Shown here in pieces: positions 14,388 to 22,905 of a DNA stretch of 34,656 nt. Each line of letters opens with the position of its first letter. Within the stretch, counting starts at the first letter, position 1. The position numbers and the translations under genes are program-made. The notes under the pieces are model-generated. The model was not told the DNA's origin. It worked only from the letters and a program-made list of their open reading frames with translations, and did no database searches. Location: contig CAJFTA010000042.1 in assembly GCA_904419835.1 (NCBI GenBank), positions 1 to 34,656 of the forward strand. The letters are read 5' to 3'. The DNA comes from an uncultured Pseudoflavonifractor sp. (GTDB lineage: Bacteria; Bacillota; Clostridia; Oscillospirales; Oscillospiraceae).

Positions 14388-17210
14388 TTACAGCATCCGC
14401 TTCAGGTACCGCCCCGTATAGGACGCCTCACAGGCCGCCACTTCCTCCGGCGTACCGGTGACCACAATATTTCCGCCCCCGTCGCCGCCCTCGGGGCCCA
14501 GGTCGATGATATAGTCGGCGGTCTTGATCACGTCCAGGTTGTGCTCGATGACCACCACCGTGTTGCCCACCTCCACCAGCTTCTGGAGCACCTCAATCAG
14601 CTTGTGGACGTCGGCGGTGTGGAGGCCGGTAGTGGGCTCGTCCAGAATATAGATGGTCTGGCCGGTGCTCCGCTTGGACAGCTCAGTGGCCAGCTTCACC
14701 CGCTGGGCCTCGCCGCCGGACAGGGTAGTGGAGGGCTGACCCAGCTTGATATAGCTCAGGCCCACCTCGTACAGGGTCCGGAGCTTATTGTAGATGCGGG
14801 GCAGGTTCTCGAAGAAGGGCAGGGCCTCCTCCACGGTCATATCCAGCACCTCATAGATGTTCTTGCCCTTGTAGCGCACCTCCAGGGTCTCCCGGTTGTA
14901 CCGCTTGCCCTTGCACACCTCGCAGGGCACGTAAATATCGGGCAGGAAGTGCATCTCAATCTTGATGAGGCCGTCGCCCTGGCAGGCCTCGCAGCGGCCG
15001 CCCCGGACGTTGAAGGAGAACCGGCCCGGGCCGTAGCCTCTGGCCTTGGCGTCCTGGGTGGAGGCGAATAGGTCCCGGATGTCGTTGAAGAGTCCGGTGT
15101 AGGTGGCCGGGTTGGACCGGGGGGAGCGGCCGATGGGGGACTGGTCGATGTCGATGACCTTGTCCAGGTACTGCTCCCCCTCAATACCCCTGTTCTTGCC
15201 CGCCCGGAGCTTGGCCCGATTCAGGTCGGCGGCCAGCTTTTTGTAGAGGATCTCGTTGACCAGGCTGGACTTGCCCGAGCCGGACACGCCGGTGACGCAG
15301 GTGAAGGTGCCCAGGGGAATGGACACGTCGATGTCCCGCAGGTTGTTCTCCGCCGCGCCCCTGATGGTGAGTACCTTGCCGCTGCCCTTCCGGCGCTCTT
15401 GGGGCACGGGGATCTTCTTCCGCCCGGACAGGTAGTCGCCGGTGATGGAGCCGGGGGTGTTCATGACCTCCTCGGCGGTGCCCGCGGCCACCACGCTGCC
15501 GCCGTGGACGCCCGCGCCGGGACCGATGTCCACGATATAGTCGGCGGCGCGCATGGTGTCCTCGTCGTGCTCCACCACCAGCAGGGTGTTGCCCAGGTCC
15601 CGCAGGTGCTTCATGGTGGCAAGCAGCATGTCGTTGTCCCGCTGGTGGAGGCCGATGGAGGGCTCGTCCAGAATGTAGAGCACGCCCATAAGGGAGGATC
15701 CAATCTGGGTGGCCAGCCGGATGCGCTGGCTCTCGCCGCCGGACAGGGTGGCCGCCGATCGGCTCAGGGTCAGGTACTGGAGGCCCACGCTCTGGAGGAA
15801 GCCCAGACGGCTCTTGATCTCCTTGAGAATCCGCTCGGCGATGAGCATCTGCTGATGGGTGAGGGTCAGGTGATCGATGAAGTCCAGGGCGTCGGTCACC
15901 GACTTGCGGCAGAACTCGTCGATATTGATGCCCCCCACCGTCACCGCCAGGGACTCCCTGCGCAGCCGCCGGCCGCCGCAGTCGGGGCAGGGCCGCTCGC
16001 TCATGCACTCCTCCAGCTCCCGGCGCACCGCATCGGACTGTGTCTCCCGGTAACGGCGCTCCAGGTTGTTGCAGATGCCCTCAAAAGGCTGGTACAGTGT
16101 GCCCTGGCCCCGCTCCCGGTCGTAGGTCAGCTTCAGCTTCTCCCCCTTGGTGCCGTAGAGGATGATGTCCATCACCCCGGCGGGCAGGTCCTTCACCGGG
16201 GTGGTCAGCTTGAATTTGTACTGCTTGGCCAGGGCGTCAAAGTACATCCGGGAGATGGAGTCCCCCTTGATGTTGTTCCAGCCGGAGGCGGTGATGGCCC
16301 CCTCCAGGATGGACAGGTCCTTGTTGGGGATGATGAGGTCCGGGTCCACCTTCAGCTGGGCGCCCAGTCCGGTGCAGGTGGGGCAGGCGCCGAAGGGGTT
16401 ATTGAAGGAGAACATGCGGGGGGTCAGCTCCTCGATGGAGATGCCGCAGTCCTCGCAGGCGTAGTTCTGGGAGAAGAGGATGTCCCGGTCCTCCCCCACC
16501 ACGTTGATGATCACAATGCCCCCCGCCAGGTTGGAGGCGATCTCCACCGAGTCGGTGAGCCGCTGGGCGATGTCCGGCTTGATGACCAGCCGGTCCACCA
16601 CCACCTCAATGCTGTGCTTCTTGTTCTTGTCCAGCCTGATCTCCTCGGTCAGGTCGTAGATGGATCCGTCCGCCCGGACCCGGACATAGCCCGACTTGCG
16701 GGCGTCCTCAAAGACCTTCTGGTGCTCGCCCTTCTTGCCCCGGATGACGGGGGCCAGCACCTGGATGCGGGTGGCCTCGGGCAGGGTAAGAACCTGATCG
16801 ATGATCTGGTCGATGGTCTGCTGCTTGATCTCCTTGCCGCACTTGGGGCAGTGGGGGGTGCCCACCCGGGCCCAGAGCAGGCGGAGATAGTCGTAGATCT
16901 CGGTCACCGTGCCCACCGTGGAGCGGGGGTTCTTGGAGGTGGTCTTCTGGTCGATGGAGATGGCGGGGCTCAGGCCGTCGATGTAGTCCACGTCCGGCTT
17001 CTCCATCTGGCCCAGGAACATCCGGGCGTAGGAGCTGAGGGACTCCACATAGCGGCGCTGCCCCTCGGCGTAGATGGTATCAAAAGCCAGGGAGGATTTG
17101 CCCGAGCCGGACAGGCCGGTGAGCACCACCAGCTTGTCCCGGGGAATCTCCACGTCGATGTTCTTCAGGTTGTTCTCCCGGGCTCCTTTGACGTAAATAT
17201 GGTCCAGCAT
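14388..17210 (-). CDS. uvrA: excinuclease ABC subunit A
   Basis: Damage-recognition ATPase of nucleotide excision repair, 940 residues, normal length and intact. Two ABC modules are visible. The N-terminal Walker A is GLSGSGKSS (32-40), with signatures LSGGESQRIRLA and, in the second half, LSGGEAQRVKLA. The second Walker A is GVSGSGKSS. Zinc-binding cysteine pairs are present (CPKCGKE, CPDCGG, CEACQGDG, CEVCKGKR). UvrA2-UvrB loads UvrB at lesions. The ribosome binding site is AAAAGGAG. It lies downstream of uvrB with three small or membrane genes between. No LexA box was seen directly before it, so it is probably read from the uvrB promoter. Confidence 0.98.
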   Translation of the reverse strand: MLDHIYVKGARENNLKNIDVEIPRDKLVVLTGLSGSGKSSLAFDTIYAEGQRRYVESLSSYARMFLGQMEKPDVDYIDGLSPAISIDQKTTSKNPRSTVGTVTEIYDYLRLLWARVGTPHCPKCGKEIKQQTIDQIIDQVLTLPEATRIQVLAPVIRGKKGEHQKVFEDARKSGYVRVRADGSIYDLTEEIRLDKNKKHSIEVVVDRLVIKPDIAQRLTDSVEIASNLAGGIVIINVVGEDRDILFSQNYACEDCGISIEELTPRMFSFNNPFGACPTCTGLGAQLKVDPDLIIPNKDLSILEGAITASGWNNIKGDSISRMYFDALAKQYKFKLTTPVKDLPAGVMDIILYGTKGEKLKLTYDRERGQGTLYQPFEGICNNLERRYRETQSDAVRRELEECMSERPCPDCGGRRLRRESLAVTVGGINIDEFCRKSVTDALDFIDHLTLTHQQMLIAERILKEIKSRLGFLQSVGLQYLTLSRSAATLSGGESQRIRLATQIGSSLMGVLYILDEPSIGLHQRDNDMLLATMKHLRDLGNTLLVVEHDEDTMRAADYIVDIGPGAGVHGGSVVAAGTAEEVMNTPGSITGDYLSGRKKIPVPQERRKGSGKVLTIRGAAENNLRDIDVSIPLGTFTCVTGVSGSGKSSLVNEILYKKLAADLNRAKLRAGKNRGIEGEQYLDKVIDIDQSPIGRSPRSNPATYTGLFNDIRDLFASTQDAKARGYGPGRFSFNVRGGRCEACQGDGLIKIEMHFLPDIYVPCEVCKGKRYNRETLEVRYKGKNIYEVLDMTVEEALPFFENLPRIYNKLRTLYEVGLSYIKLGQPSTTLSGGEAQRVKLATELSKRSTGQTIYILDEPTTGLHTADVHKLIEVLQKLVEVGNTVVVIEHNLDVIKTADYIIDLGPEGGDGGGNIVVTGTPEEVAACEASYTGRYLKRML

Positions 17211-17269
17211 AGTCGTTGGTTCTCCTTTTAAGTTGCTCTGTTCTCTATTGTTCCGGATTGGGCCGTTCT

Positions 17270-17479
17270 TTACCCCAGCAGCGCCCGGAATACAATCACG
17301 AGACCGGCCAGTAGAATGGCACCACCCGCGGCGCCGCAGAGGATGCGCACCGCTTTGGGCGGCCTATCATTGGTGGCCACCACCAGCAGGGCCAGGGCGG
17401 CCAGGCCTACCAGCGTGGGCCACCAGACCTCCAGCAGGATGCCAAGGGTCACTCTCAGATTCTCACCGAGGAAATTCAC
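17270..17479 (-). CDS. small two-helix membrane protein
   Basis: 69 residues starting at a GTG (VNFLGENLRVTLGILLEV). It overlaps the stop of the M28 peptidase gene as GTGA, which implies translational coupling; GGAGGAG lies just upstream. Two hydrophobic helices (about 15-35 and 48-68) are joined by a short polar stretch, NDRPPKAVR. I do not recognise a family. Its fixed coupling to the peptidase suggests a partner or anchor for it. The larger in-frame extension to 17620 is antisense-like shadow sequence. Confidence 0.7.
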   Translation of the reverse strand: MNFLGENLRVTLGILLEVWWPTLVGLAALALLVVATNDRPPKAVRILCGAAGGAILLAGLVIVFRALLG

Positions 17480-18414
17480 GGCGTATTCTCCTCCGCCTCC
17501 AGCATGCGGCGGATGCCGCCGGTCAGGAGCGCGATGTTCTCCTCCTGAAAGACCGTGTCCCGGCCGGTGTGGATGCGGTCCATGTACCAGCCAATCCGCT
17601 TTCCCTTCTTCAGGGCGCAAACCCCCGCCGCCCGGCGGAAGGAGGCGTTGTCCGAGGGGTAGAAGCCAAAGCCCCGCACCACCTCCACCGTCTTTCCACT
17701 CTGGGGGAGAAAGGCCACCTCAATCCGCTCCAGGGCGGCCTCGTCCTTCTTCAGGGCCTTGGTCGGGTAAAACTGGATGGAGCTTCCGTCGGACACGCAG
17801 TCGAAGTTGAGCACCAGCGCCTCCTCCTTTGCCCGCCTGTGCCGTCCGGCAAAGGCCGACGAGCCCAGCATGCCCCGCTCCTCGTTGTCGAAAAACACGA
17901 AGCAGGCCCTGTCCCGCAGCTCCGGCGGCAGGGTGAGGGCGCTCTCCAGCAGGGTGACCACGCCGGAGGTGTTGTCGTTGGCGGTGTGCCGGTTGGCCTT
18001 TCCGAAGAACATCCACCACATCAGGAAAATGCACATGCCGATGGCCGGCCATGGCAGGGCCTGGCGCGGCAGGTCCAGCAGCACCACGGCGGCGAACTCC
18101 ACCACAAAGATTGCCGCGGTATAGAGGAGCACAAACAGCAGCTGATAGGCCAGATACCAGCCCAGGTTCCGGGGCGTGATGAAATTCGGTATGGGCAGCA
18201 CGGCCTGGGTGTCGTAGTGGGCGGTGAAGAGCACCTCCGCCCGCTCCGGGTCCCCGGCGATGACGTTGGTGCCTGAGAAACGTCCGCTCTCCTCAGTGAC
18301 GGTCCAGCCCGCCCCCTCCAGCTGTCCCCGCAGCCAGGCCCGAAAGGCCCGCTTCTGCCCTGAGGACTTGCGGACTTGGAAGTCTGACAGTACGGTTTGG
18401 GATTGCCTGGTCAT
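17476..18414 (-). CDS. membrane-inserted M28 family metallopeptidase
   Basis: 312 residues with the two-zinc M28 aminopeptidase pattern: AHYDT (H66, D68), ANDNTSG (D147), DNEERG (E178/E179), FDCVSDG, and a late His in DRIHTGRD. Unusually, two or three membrane helices (about 86-112 and 122-138) lie between the first and second zinc ligands, so the catalytic domain is stapled into the membrane. Such M28 proteins occur in Clostridia, but substrates are unknown. It is flanked by two small membrane proteins in the uvrB-uvrA operon. The start at 18414 has a GAGG site 8-9 bases upstream. Confidence 0.85.
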   Translation of the reverse strand: MTRQSQTVLSDFQVRKSSGQKRAFRAWLRGQLEGAGWTVTEESGRFSGTNVIAGDPERAEVLFTAHYDTQAVLPIPNFITPRNLGWYLAYQLLFVLLYTAAIFVVEFAAVVLLDLPRQALPWPAIGMCIFLMWWMFFGKANRHTANDNTSGVVTLLESALTLPPELRDRACFVFFDNEERGMLGSSAFAGRHRRAKEEALVLNFDCVSDGSSIQFYPTKALKKDEAALERIEVAFLPQSGKTVEVVRGFGFYPSDNASFRRAAGVCALKKGKRIGWYMDRIHTGRDTVFQEENIALLTGGIRRMLEAEENTP

Positions 18415-18438
18415 AAACCGGCCTCGCTTTCTCTCTGT

Positions 18439-18762
18439 CTATAAGAAGCCATAAAAAACTGTGTTCAGGGCAAACACCAGCAGGCAGGCCAGCAGTATCA
18501 GCCCCGCCCAGCTCAGTATTCCGGCAACCCGGCGCCCCGGGCTTGCGGAAGGGCTGCGCCGCCTTACGGCCAGCGAAACCGCCCCCAATGCCGCCCAGAG
18601 GATCGTCCCGGTCAGGAAGCCGAATACCAGCGCCTCACTTCGCTCTCCTCCGGCGGCCCGGAGCAGGACGGCCAGCAGCATATGGAGGGGCGGCTGAACC
18701 ACGCCCAGCAGCGCCAGGAGCAGGGCGGGCTCCAGCGGTGCGCCGCCGCGGGGGGCTCTCAT
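18439..18762 (-). CDS. small hydrophobic membrane protein downstream of uvrB
   Basis: 107 residues, mostly hydrophobic, with three or four predicted membrane helices (about 10-35, 44-65, 80-105) and a basic loop RRRSPSASPGRR. I do not recognise a family. Its ATG overlaps the uvrB stop as ATGA, so translation is coupled to UvrB, and it ends 24 bases before the M28 peptidase start. The position argues for a real gene; function is unknown. Confidence 0.7.
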   Translation of the reverse strand: MRAPRGGAPLEPALLLALLGVVQPPLHMLLAVLLRAAGGERSEALVFGFLTGTILWAALGAVSLAVRRRSPSASPGRRVAGILSWAGLILLACLLVFALNTVFYGFL

Positions 18763-20729
18763 CCCTCCCCCCGCAGCTTGATGATCTTGTCTCTCAGAAT
18801 GGCGGCGTACTCGAACTCCAGCATCTTGGAGGCCTCCTTCATCTCCTTCTCCAGCTTGGCGATGGCCTCCAGGCGCTGCTGCTTGGTCATCTGCTTCTGG
18901 CTGAAGTCGAACTTCTTGGTCTCCTCCACCTCGCCGGACAGCTCGATGAGGTTGCGTACCGACTTGACCACTGTCTTGGGCACAATGCCGTGGGCCTTAT
19001 TGAAGGCGTCCTGCTTCTCCCGGCGGCGCTCGGTCTCATCGATGGCGGCGCGCATGGAGGGGGTAACCTTGTCGGCGTACATGACCACCAGGCCGTCGGC
19101 GTTTCGGGCGGCCCGGCCGATAGTCTGGATGAGGGAGGTCTCGCTGCGGAGGAAGCCCTCCTTGTCCGCATCCAGAATGGCCACCAGGCTCACCTCGGGC
19201 AGGTCCAGGCCCTCCCGCAGCAGGTTGATGCCCACCAGTACGTCGAACACGCCCAGACGCAGGTCCCGGATGATCTCCTGCCGCTCAATGGTGTCGATGT
19301 CGTGGTGCATATAGCGGACCTTGATGCCCGCGTTTTTCAGATAGGCGGTGAGATCCTCGGCCATCCGTTTGGTGAGGGTGGTGACCAGCACCCGCTCCTT
19401 CCGCTCGGTGCGGGCGTTGATCTCGCCGATGAGGTCGTCGATCTGGCCCTCCACCGGGCGGACCTCGATGCGGGGATCCAGCAGGCCGGTGGGCCGGATG
19501 ACCTGCTCCACAATCTGGCCGGACCGGGTGCGCTCGTACTCGCCGGGGGTGGCCGAGACGTAGATGACCTGGTTGACCCGCTGCTCGAACTCGTCAAACT
19601 TCAGCGGCCGGTTGTCGTAGGCACAGGGCAGGCGGAAGCCGTAGTCCACCAGGGTGGTCTTGCGGGCGTGGTCGCCGTTGTACATGGCCCGCACCTGGGG
19701 CAGGGTGACGTGGCTCTCGTCGATGAACAGGAGGAAGTCCTTGGGGAAGTAGTCCAGCAGGGTGTGGGGGGGCGTGCCGGCGGGGCGGCCCTCGATGACC
19801 CGGGAGTAATTCTCAATGCCGGAGCAGTAGCCCAGCTCCTGCATCATCTCAATGTCGTACATCACCCGCTGCTTGAGCCGCTGGGCCTCCAACAGCTTGT
19901 TCTCCCGCTCGAAGAAGGCCACCCGCTCCTCCAGCTCCTTATAAATCTCGCCGATGGCGGCGTCCATCTTCTCCTTGGGGGTGACGTAATGGGTGGCGGG
20001 CCAGATGGGCACGTGGTTGAGGATGCGGATGGGGGTGCCGGTGACGGCATTGACCTCGCTGATGCGGTCAATCTCGTCCCCGAAGAACTCCACCCGGATG
20101 GCCGAGTCCTTCCAGTAGGCGGGATAGATCTCCACCGTGTCGCCCCGAACCCGGAACATGTTCCGCTCAAAGGCGATGTCGTTGCGCTCGTAGCGGATTT
20201 CCACCAGGCGCTTGAGAAGCACATCCCGCTTCATCTCCATGCCCACCCGGAGAGAGACCATCATCTTGGCAAAGTCTTCTGGCTCACCCAGGCCGTAGAT
20301 GCAGGAGACCGAGGACACCACAATCACGTCCCGGCGCTCCAGCAGTGCGCAGGTGGCGGACAGCCGCAGGCGGTCAATCTCGTCATTTGTGGCGGCGTCC
20401 TTTTCGATGAAGGTGTCGGTGTGGGGGATATAGGCCTCGGGCTGGTAGTAGTCGTAGTAGGAGACAAAATATTCCACCGCGTTGTTGGGGAAAAACTCCT
20501 TGAACTCGGCGCACAGCTGGGCGGCCAGGGTCTTGTTGTGGGCCAGCACCAGGGTGGGCCGCTGGAGCTTCTCGATGGTCTTGGCCATGGTAAAGGTCTT
20601 GCCGGAGCCGGTGACGCCCAGCAGGGTCTGCTCCTGGAGCCCCAGCTCCACGCCGTTGGCCAGGGCCTCAATAGCCTGGGGCTGATCGCCCGCAGGCTTG
20701 TATTCGCTGACTACCTCAAATTTGGGCAT
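18759..20729 (-). CDS. uvrB: excinuclease ABC subunit B
   Basis: DNA-damage verification helicase-like ATPase of nucleotide excision repair, 656 residues. It starts MPKFEVVSEYKPAGDQPQ, and has Walker A GVTGSGKTFT. The beta-hairpin region includes SYYDYYQPEAYIP. Helicase motifs include DESHVT and QTIGRAARNADG. A C-terminal UVR motif (KLEKEMKEASKMLEFEYAA) contacts UvrC. The start at 20729 was chosen because the earlier in-frame ATG (20750) lies inside the predicted -10 box TAGAAT. The Shine-Dalgarno at 20729 is weak. It heads the SOS-controlled group uvrB-membrane protein-M28-membrane protein-uvrA-phosphatase-GATase-like. Confidence 0.96.
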   Translation of the reverse strand: MPKFEVVSEYKPAGDQPQAIEALANGVELGLQEQTLLGVTGSGKTFTMAKTIEKLQRPTLVLAHNKTLAAQLCAEFKEFFPNNAVEYFVSYYDYYQPEAYIPHTDTFIEKDAATNDEIDRLRLSATCALLERRDVIVVSSVSCIYGLGEPEDFAKMMVSLRVGMEMKRDVLLKRLVEIRYERNDIAFERNMFRVRGDTVEIYPAYWKDSAIRVEFFGDEIDRISEVNAVTGTPIRILNHVPIWPATHYVTPKEKMDAAIGEIYKELEERVAFFERENKLLEAQRLKQRVMYDIEMMQELGYCSGIENYSRVIEGRPAGTPPHTLLDYFPKDFLLFIDESHVTLPQVRAMYNGDHARKTTLVDYGFRLPCAYDNRPLKFDEFEQRVNQVIYVSATPGEYERTRSGQIVEQVIRPTGLLDPRIEVRPVEGQIDDLIGEINARTERKERVLVTTLTKRMAEDLTAYLKNAGIKVRYMHHDIDTIERQEIIRDLRLGVFDVLVGINLLREGLDLPEVSLVAILDADKEGFLRSETSLIQTIGRAARNADGLVVMYADKVTPSMRAAIDETERRREKQDAFNKAHGIVPKTVVKSVRNLIELSGEVEETKKFDFSQKQMTKQQRLEAIAKLEKEMKEASKMLEFEYAAILRDKIIKLRGEG

Positions 20730-20748
20730 ACCATCAACTCGTACATTC

Positions 20749-20777
20749 ATTCTATCAAAACGTATGTTCTATTGCAA
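20749..20777 (-). promoter_or_regulatory. uvrB promoter with LexA (SOS) box
   Basis: Minus strand: TTGCAA (20772-20777), 17-bp spacer, TAGAAT (20749-20754). The spacer contains AGAACATACGTTTT (20757-20770), a close match to the Firmicutes LexA site CGAAC-N4-GTTCG. It sits where a repressor would block polymerase. It also shows that the predicted start site lies downstream of the ATG at 20750. Confidence 0.85.
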
Positions 20778-20792
20778 CCTCTTTTTTCCGAT

Positions 20793-21473
20793 TTATATGA
20801 TTTCCACCAGAAAACCGCTGTCACGCATGGACACCATATCGTCATCCACAAAAATCAGGTGGTCGACAAGAACCACGCCCACCTGACTGAGGAGACTGCG
20901 GAGATAGAGGGTGGTCTGCTTGTCCTCGTCGGAGGGCAGGGCCAGGCCGGACACATGGTTGTGGGCCAGAATGACCCGGGCGGCATTGTGGTTGAGGGCG
21001 GCCTCCACAATGGACCGGGCGGTAATCTCGGCGGCGTTCACGTTCCCCTCCCCCACCTTGGGGCAGCCCAGGTACTTGCCCTTGCCGTCCATGCACAGGA
21101 GAAAGACCATCTCATTCCGTGCGCCGTAGAACAGCGGCGCGAACACCTCACGGGCGGCCCGGGTGGAGTCCACAATGTCCTCCACGCTGGCGCGGGACGC
21201 GCCGTACCGCCTGCCCAGCTCCTTGACAGCACGGAAGAGCACCGCCGCCCGCTCTCCCACGCCCTTCACCTGGGCCAGGGCCTCGGGTTTGGCGTCCAGC
21301 ACGCCCTGGAGGGAGCCGAACCGGTCCAGCAGGTCGTGGGCCAGCGGATTGGTGTCCTGCCGGGGCAGCACATAGAACAGCAGCAGCTCCAGCACCTTGT
21401 GGTCGGGGAAGGACTCCGGCCGGGCCATAAATTCCTTCCGCAGCCGGTCTCTGTGTCCCGTATGGTCGGCCAT
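20793..21473 (-). CDS. radC: RadC-family JAB/MPN domain protein
   Basis: 226 residues. The N-terminal helix-hairpin-helix region (about 15-90, with VKGVGERAA) is followed by a JAB/MPN domain bearing the full JAMM metal motif: H171, H173, S181 and D184 in AHNHVSGLALPSDED. RadC was named for DNA repair, but that role is disputed; the real substrate is unknown. GGAGGG precedes the ATG. Its stop lies only 15 bases before the uvrB -35 box, and no terminator separates them, so read-through into uvrB is possible. Confidence 0.93.
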   Translation of the reverse strand: MADHTGHRDRLRKEFMARPESFPDHKVLELLLFYVLPRQDTNPLAHDLLDRFGSLQGVLDAKPEALAQVKGVGERAAVLFRAVKELGRRYGASRASVEDIVDSTRAAREVFAPLFYGARNEMVFLLCMDGKGKYLGCPKVGEGNVNAAEITARSIVEAALNHNAARVILAHNHVSGLALPSDEDKQTTLYLRSLLSQVGVVLVDHLIFVDDDMVSMRDSGFLVEII

Positions 21474-21507
21474 ATCTTCCCTCCTCTCATGTCATGCACC
21501 AGAGGCA

Positions 21508-21545
21508 CGAAGACCTCCGCGGGGAATTGCCCGCGGAGGTCTTCG
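21508..21545 (-). terminator. terminator-like hairpin after pyrE
   Basis: A perfect 16-bp stem (21508-21523 with 21530-21545, loop of 6) just after the pyrE stop on the minus strand. The 3' side (TGCCTCT) is only mildly T-rich, so termination may be partial, with some read-through into radC. Confidence 0.7.
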
Positions 21546-21552
21546 CCTATCC

Positions 21553-22227
21553 TCAGGCCCGGGCGCCGTACTCCGCTAAATAAGCTTCCATGCGGGCCTT
21601 CATGTCGTCGTCGATATACACCTTGCCGTCCACCGGGTTGTTGTGGAGGAAGGCGATGACCTCGCGGACGGTGACAATGGGGAATACCCGGATGCCGTGC
21701 TCCTCCCGCAGCTCGTCCAGAGTGGTCTTGTCGCCGGTGCCCCGCTCCATCCGGTCCACGGACACCACCAGGGCGGTCAGGTTCACATCGGCCACGTGCT
21801 TGAACAGCTCAATGGTCTCCCGGACAGCGGTGCCGGCGGTGACCACATCCTCCACAATGACCACCTTGTCCCCGGCCTGGGGCTTGTAGCCCACCATGGA
21901 GCCTCCCTCGCCGTGGTCCTTGGCCTCCTTGCGGTTAAAGCAGTAGGGCAGGTCCCGGCCGTAATTGCGGTACAGGCTGGAGGCCGCCGCCACCGCCAGG
22001 GGGATGCCCTTGTAGGCGGGCCCGAAGAGACAGTCCACGCCGTCAGGCAGGTTCTCCTGAATGCAGGCGGCGTAGTAGTCACCCAGCTTGGAGGCCTGGG
22101 CGCCGGTCTTGTAGTTGCCGGTGTTGATGAAGTAGGGGGTCTTGCGGCCGGACTTGGTGGTGAAGTCTCCGAAGGTCAGCACGCCGGAGCGCACCATAAA
22201 GGTGATGAATTCTTCTTTGTAGGTCAT
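21553..22227 (-). CDS. pyrE: orotate phosphoribosyltransferase
   Basis: 224 residues. It transfers phosphoribose from PRPP to orotate, making OMP in de novo pyrimidine synthesis. Motifs: FGDFTTKSGRKTPYFINTG at the N terminus, FGPAYKGIPLA, FNRKEAKDHGEGG (flexible catalytic loop) and the PRPP-binding VVIVEDVVTAGTA. The start at 22227 fits the family N terminus (MTYKEEFITFMV), with AGGAAGGG upstream. A clear own promoter lies at 22261-22289. It is not in a pyr operon here. Confidence 0.96.
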   Translation of the reverse strand: MTYKEEFITFMVRSGVLTFGDFTTKSGRKTPYFINTGNYKTGAQASKLGDYYAACIQENLPDGVDCLFGPAYKGIPLAVAAASSLYRNYGRDLPYCFNRKEAKDHGEGGSMVGYKPQAGDKVVIVEDVVTAGTAVRETIELFKHVADVNLTALVVSVDRMERGTGDKTTLDELREEHGIRVFPIVTVREVIAFLHNNPVDGKVYIDDDMKARMEAYLAEYGARA

Positions 22228-22260
22228 GATAGATCCGCCCTTCCTGAAATCAGTCGAAAT

Positions 22261-22289
22261 ATTATACCACCGGAACGCCATGTTCACAA
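22261..22289 (-). promoter_or_regulatory. sigma-A promoter of pyrE
   Basis: Minus strand: TTGTGA (22284-22289), 17-bp spacer, consensus TATAAT (22261-22266). The leader to the ATG is only about 27 bases and shows no attenuator. Confidence 0.82.
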
Positions 22290-22318
22290 GTATGAACTGG
22301 GTGAAATATCTTCCTATG

Positions 22319-22381
22319 CCAAAAGCACCCCAACCATTACGCAGTATCTTTTGCTGCCTAACGATTGGGGTGCGCTTTTGG
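22319..22381 (-). terminator. terminator after the uvrC-coaD operon
   Basis: A long interrupted hairpin. The outer arms CCAAAAGC and GCTTTTGG, then ACCCCAA with TTGGGGT, close over an inner GCAG/CTGC stem. On the minus strand the 3' arm carries TTTT. It follows the coiled-coil gene that ends the operon. Confidence 0.7.
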
Positions 22382-22395
22382 GCTGAAATTCTCTT

Positions 22396-22905
22396 TTAAT
22401 CGTTCTCCACGGCCACGTCGAAGGAGGGACGCTGGGGCGCGCCGGATGCGGCGCTGGCGGCCCGGAACTTGTTCCGGCTGGCCTTCAGCTCCTCGTAGGC
22501 CTCGCCGATGGCCTCCTCCGTGCGGCGGAGCGCGTCCTCGCAGTAGTCGTTGGCCGACTTGCGCAGCTCCCTGGCGCGATCCTCGGTCTGCCGCAAGATC
22601 TCGCTGGACTTCTGCTTGGCCCGGGCCATAATCTCCTCCTCGGAGAGCATCTGCCTGGCCTGGTCCTCCGCCTGCTTGCGGATCAGGTCCGCCTCGCGCT
22701 TGGCGGAGGCGATATAGTCGGTGCGGGCCGCGATGAGCTTCTTGGCCTCGCTGAGCTCCATGGGGAACTGGGCCTTGATATCATCCAGCAGGTCAAGGGC
22801 CTTGTCCCGCTCAATAATGCACTTATCGCTGGCCAGAGGCACGCTCTTGGCCTCGTCAATCAGCTCATAGAGCATGTCCAGCAGTTCTTCCACGCCAGTC
22901 GCCAT
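22396..22905 (-). CDS. coiled-coil protein, DivIVA / ATP-synthase-B-like
   Basis: 169 residues, almost wholly helical and charged. A short globular N terminus (GVEELLDMLYELIDEAKSVP) is followed by a coiled coil from about residue 55 to 140, rich in Ala, Glu, Arg and Lys (EADLIRKQAEDQARQMLSEE). The C-terminal tail is disordered (AASAASGAPQRPS). Homologues next to coaD are common in Clostridia and are often labelled ATPase without evidence; I see no nucleotide-binding motif. A structural role, DivIVA-like, is a guess. Its ATG directly abuts the coaD stop (TAAATG), so the two are tightly coupled. Confidence 0.8.
   Translation of the reverse strand: MATGVEELLDMLYELIDEAKSVPLASDKCIIERDKALDLLDDIKAQFPMELSEAKKLIAARTDYIASAKREADLIRKQAEDQARQMLSEEEIMARAKQKSSEILRQTEDRARELRKSANDYCEDALRRTEEAIGEAYEELKASRNKFRAASAASGAPQRPSFDVAVEND

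Noticed and set aside
17211..17269. LexA box directly before uvrA
   Set aside because: GAACAATAGAGAAC resembles one half-site only and lacks the GTTC half. uvrA is better explained by read-through from uvrB.
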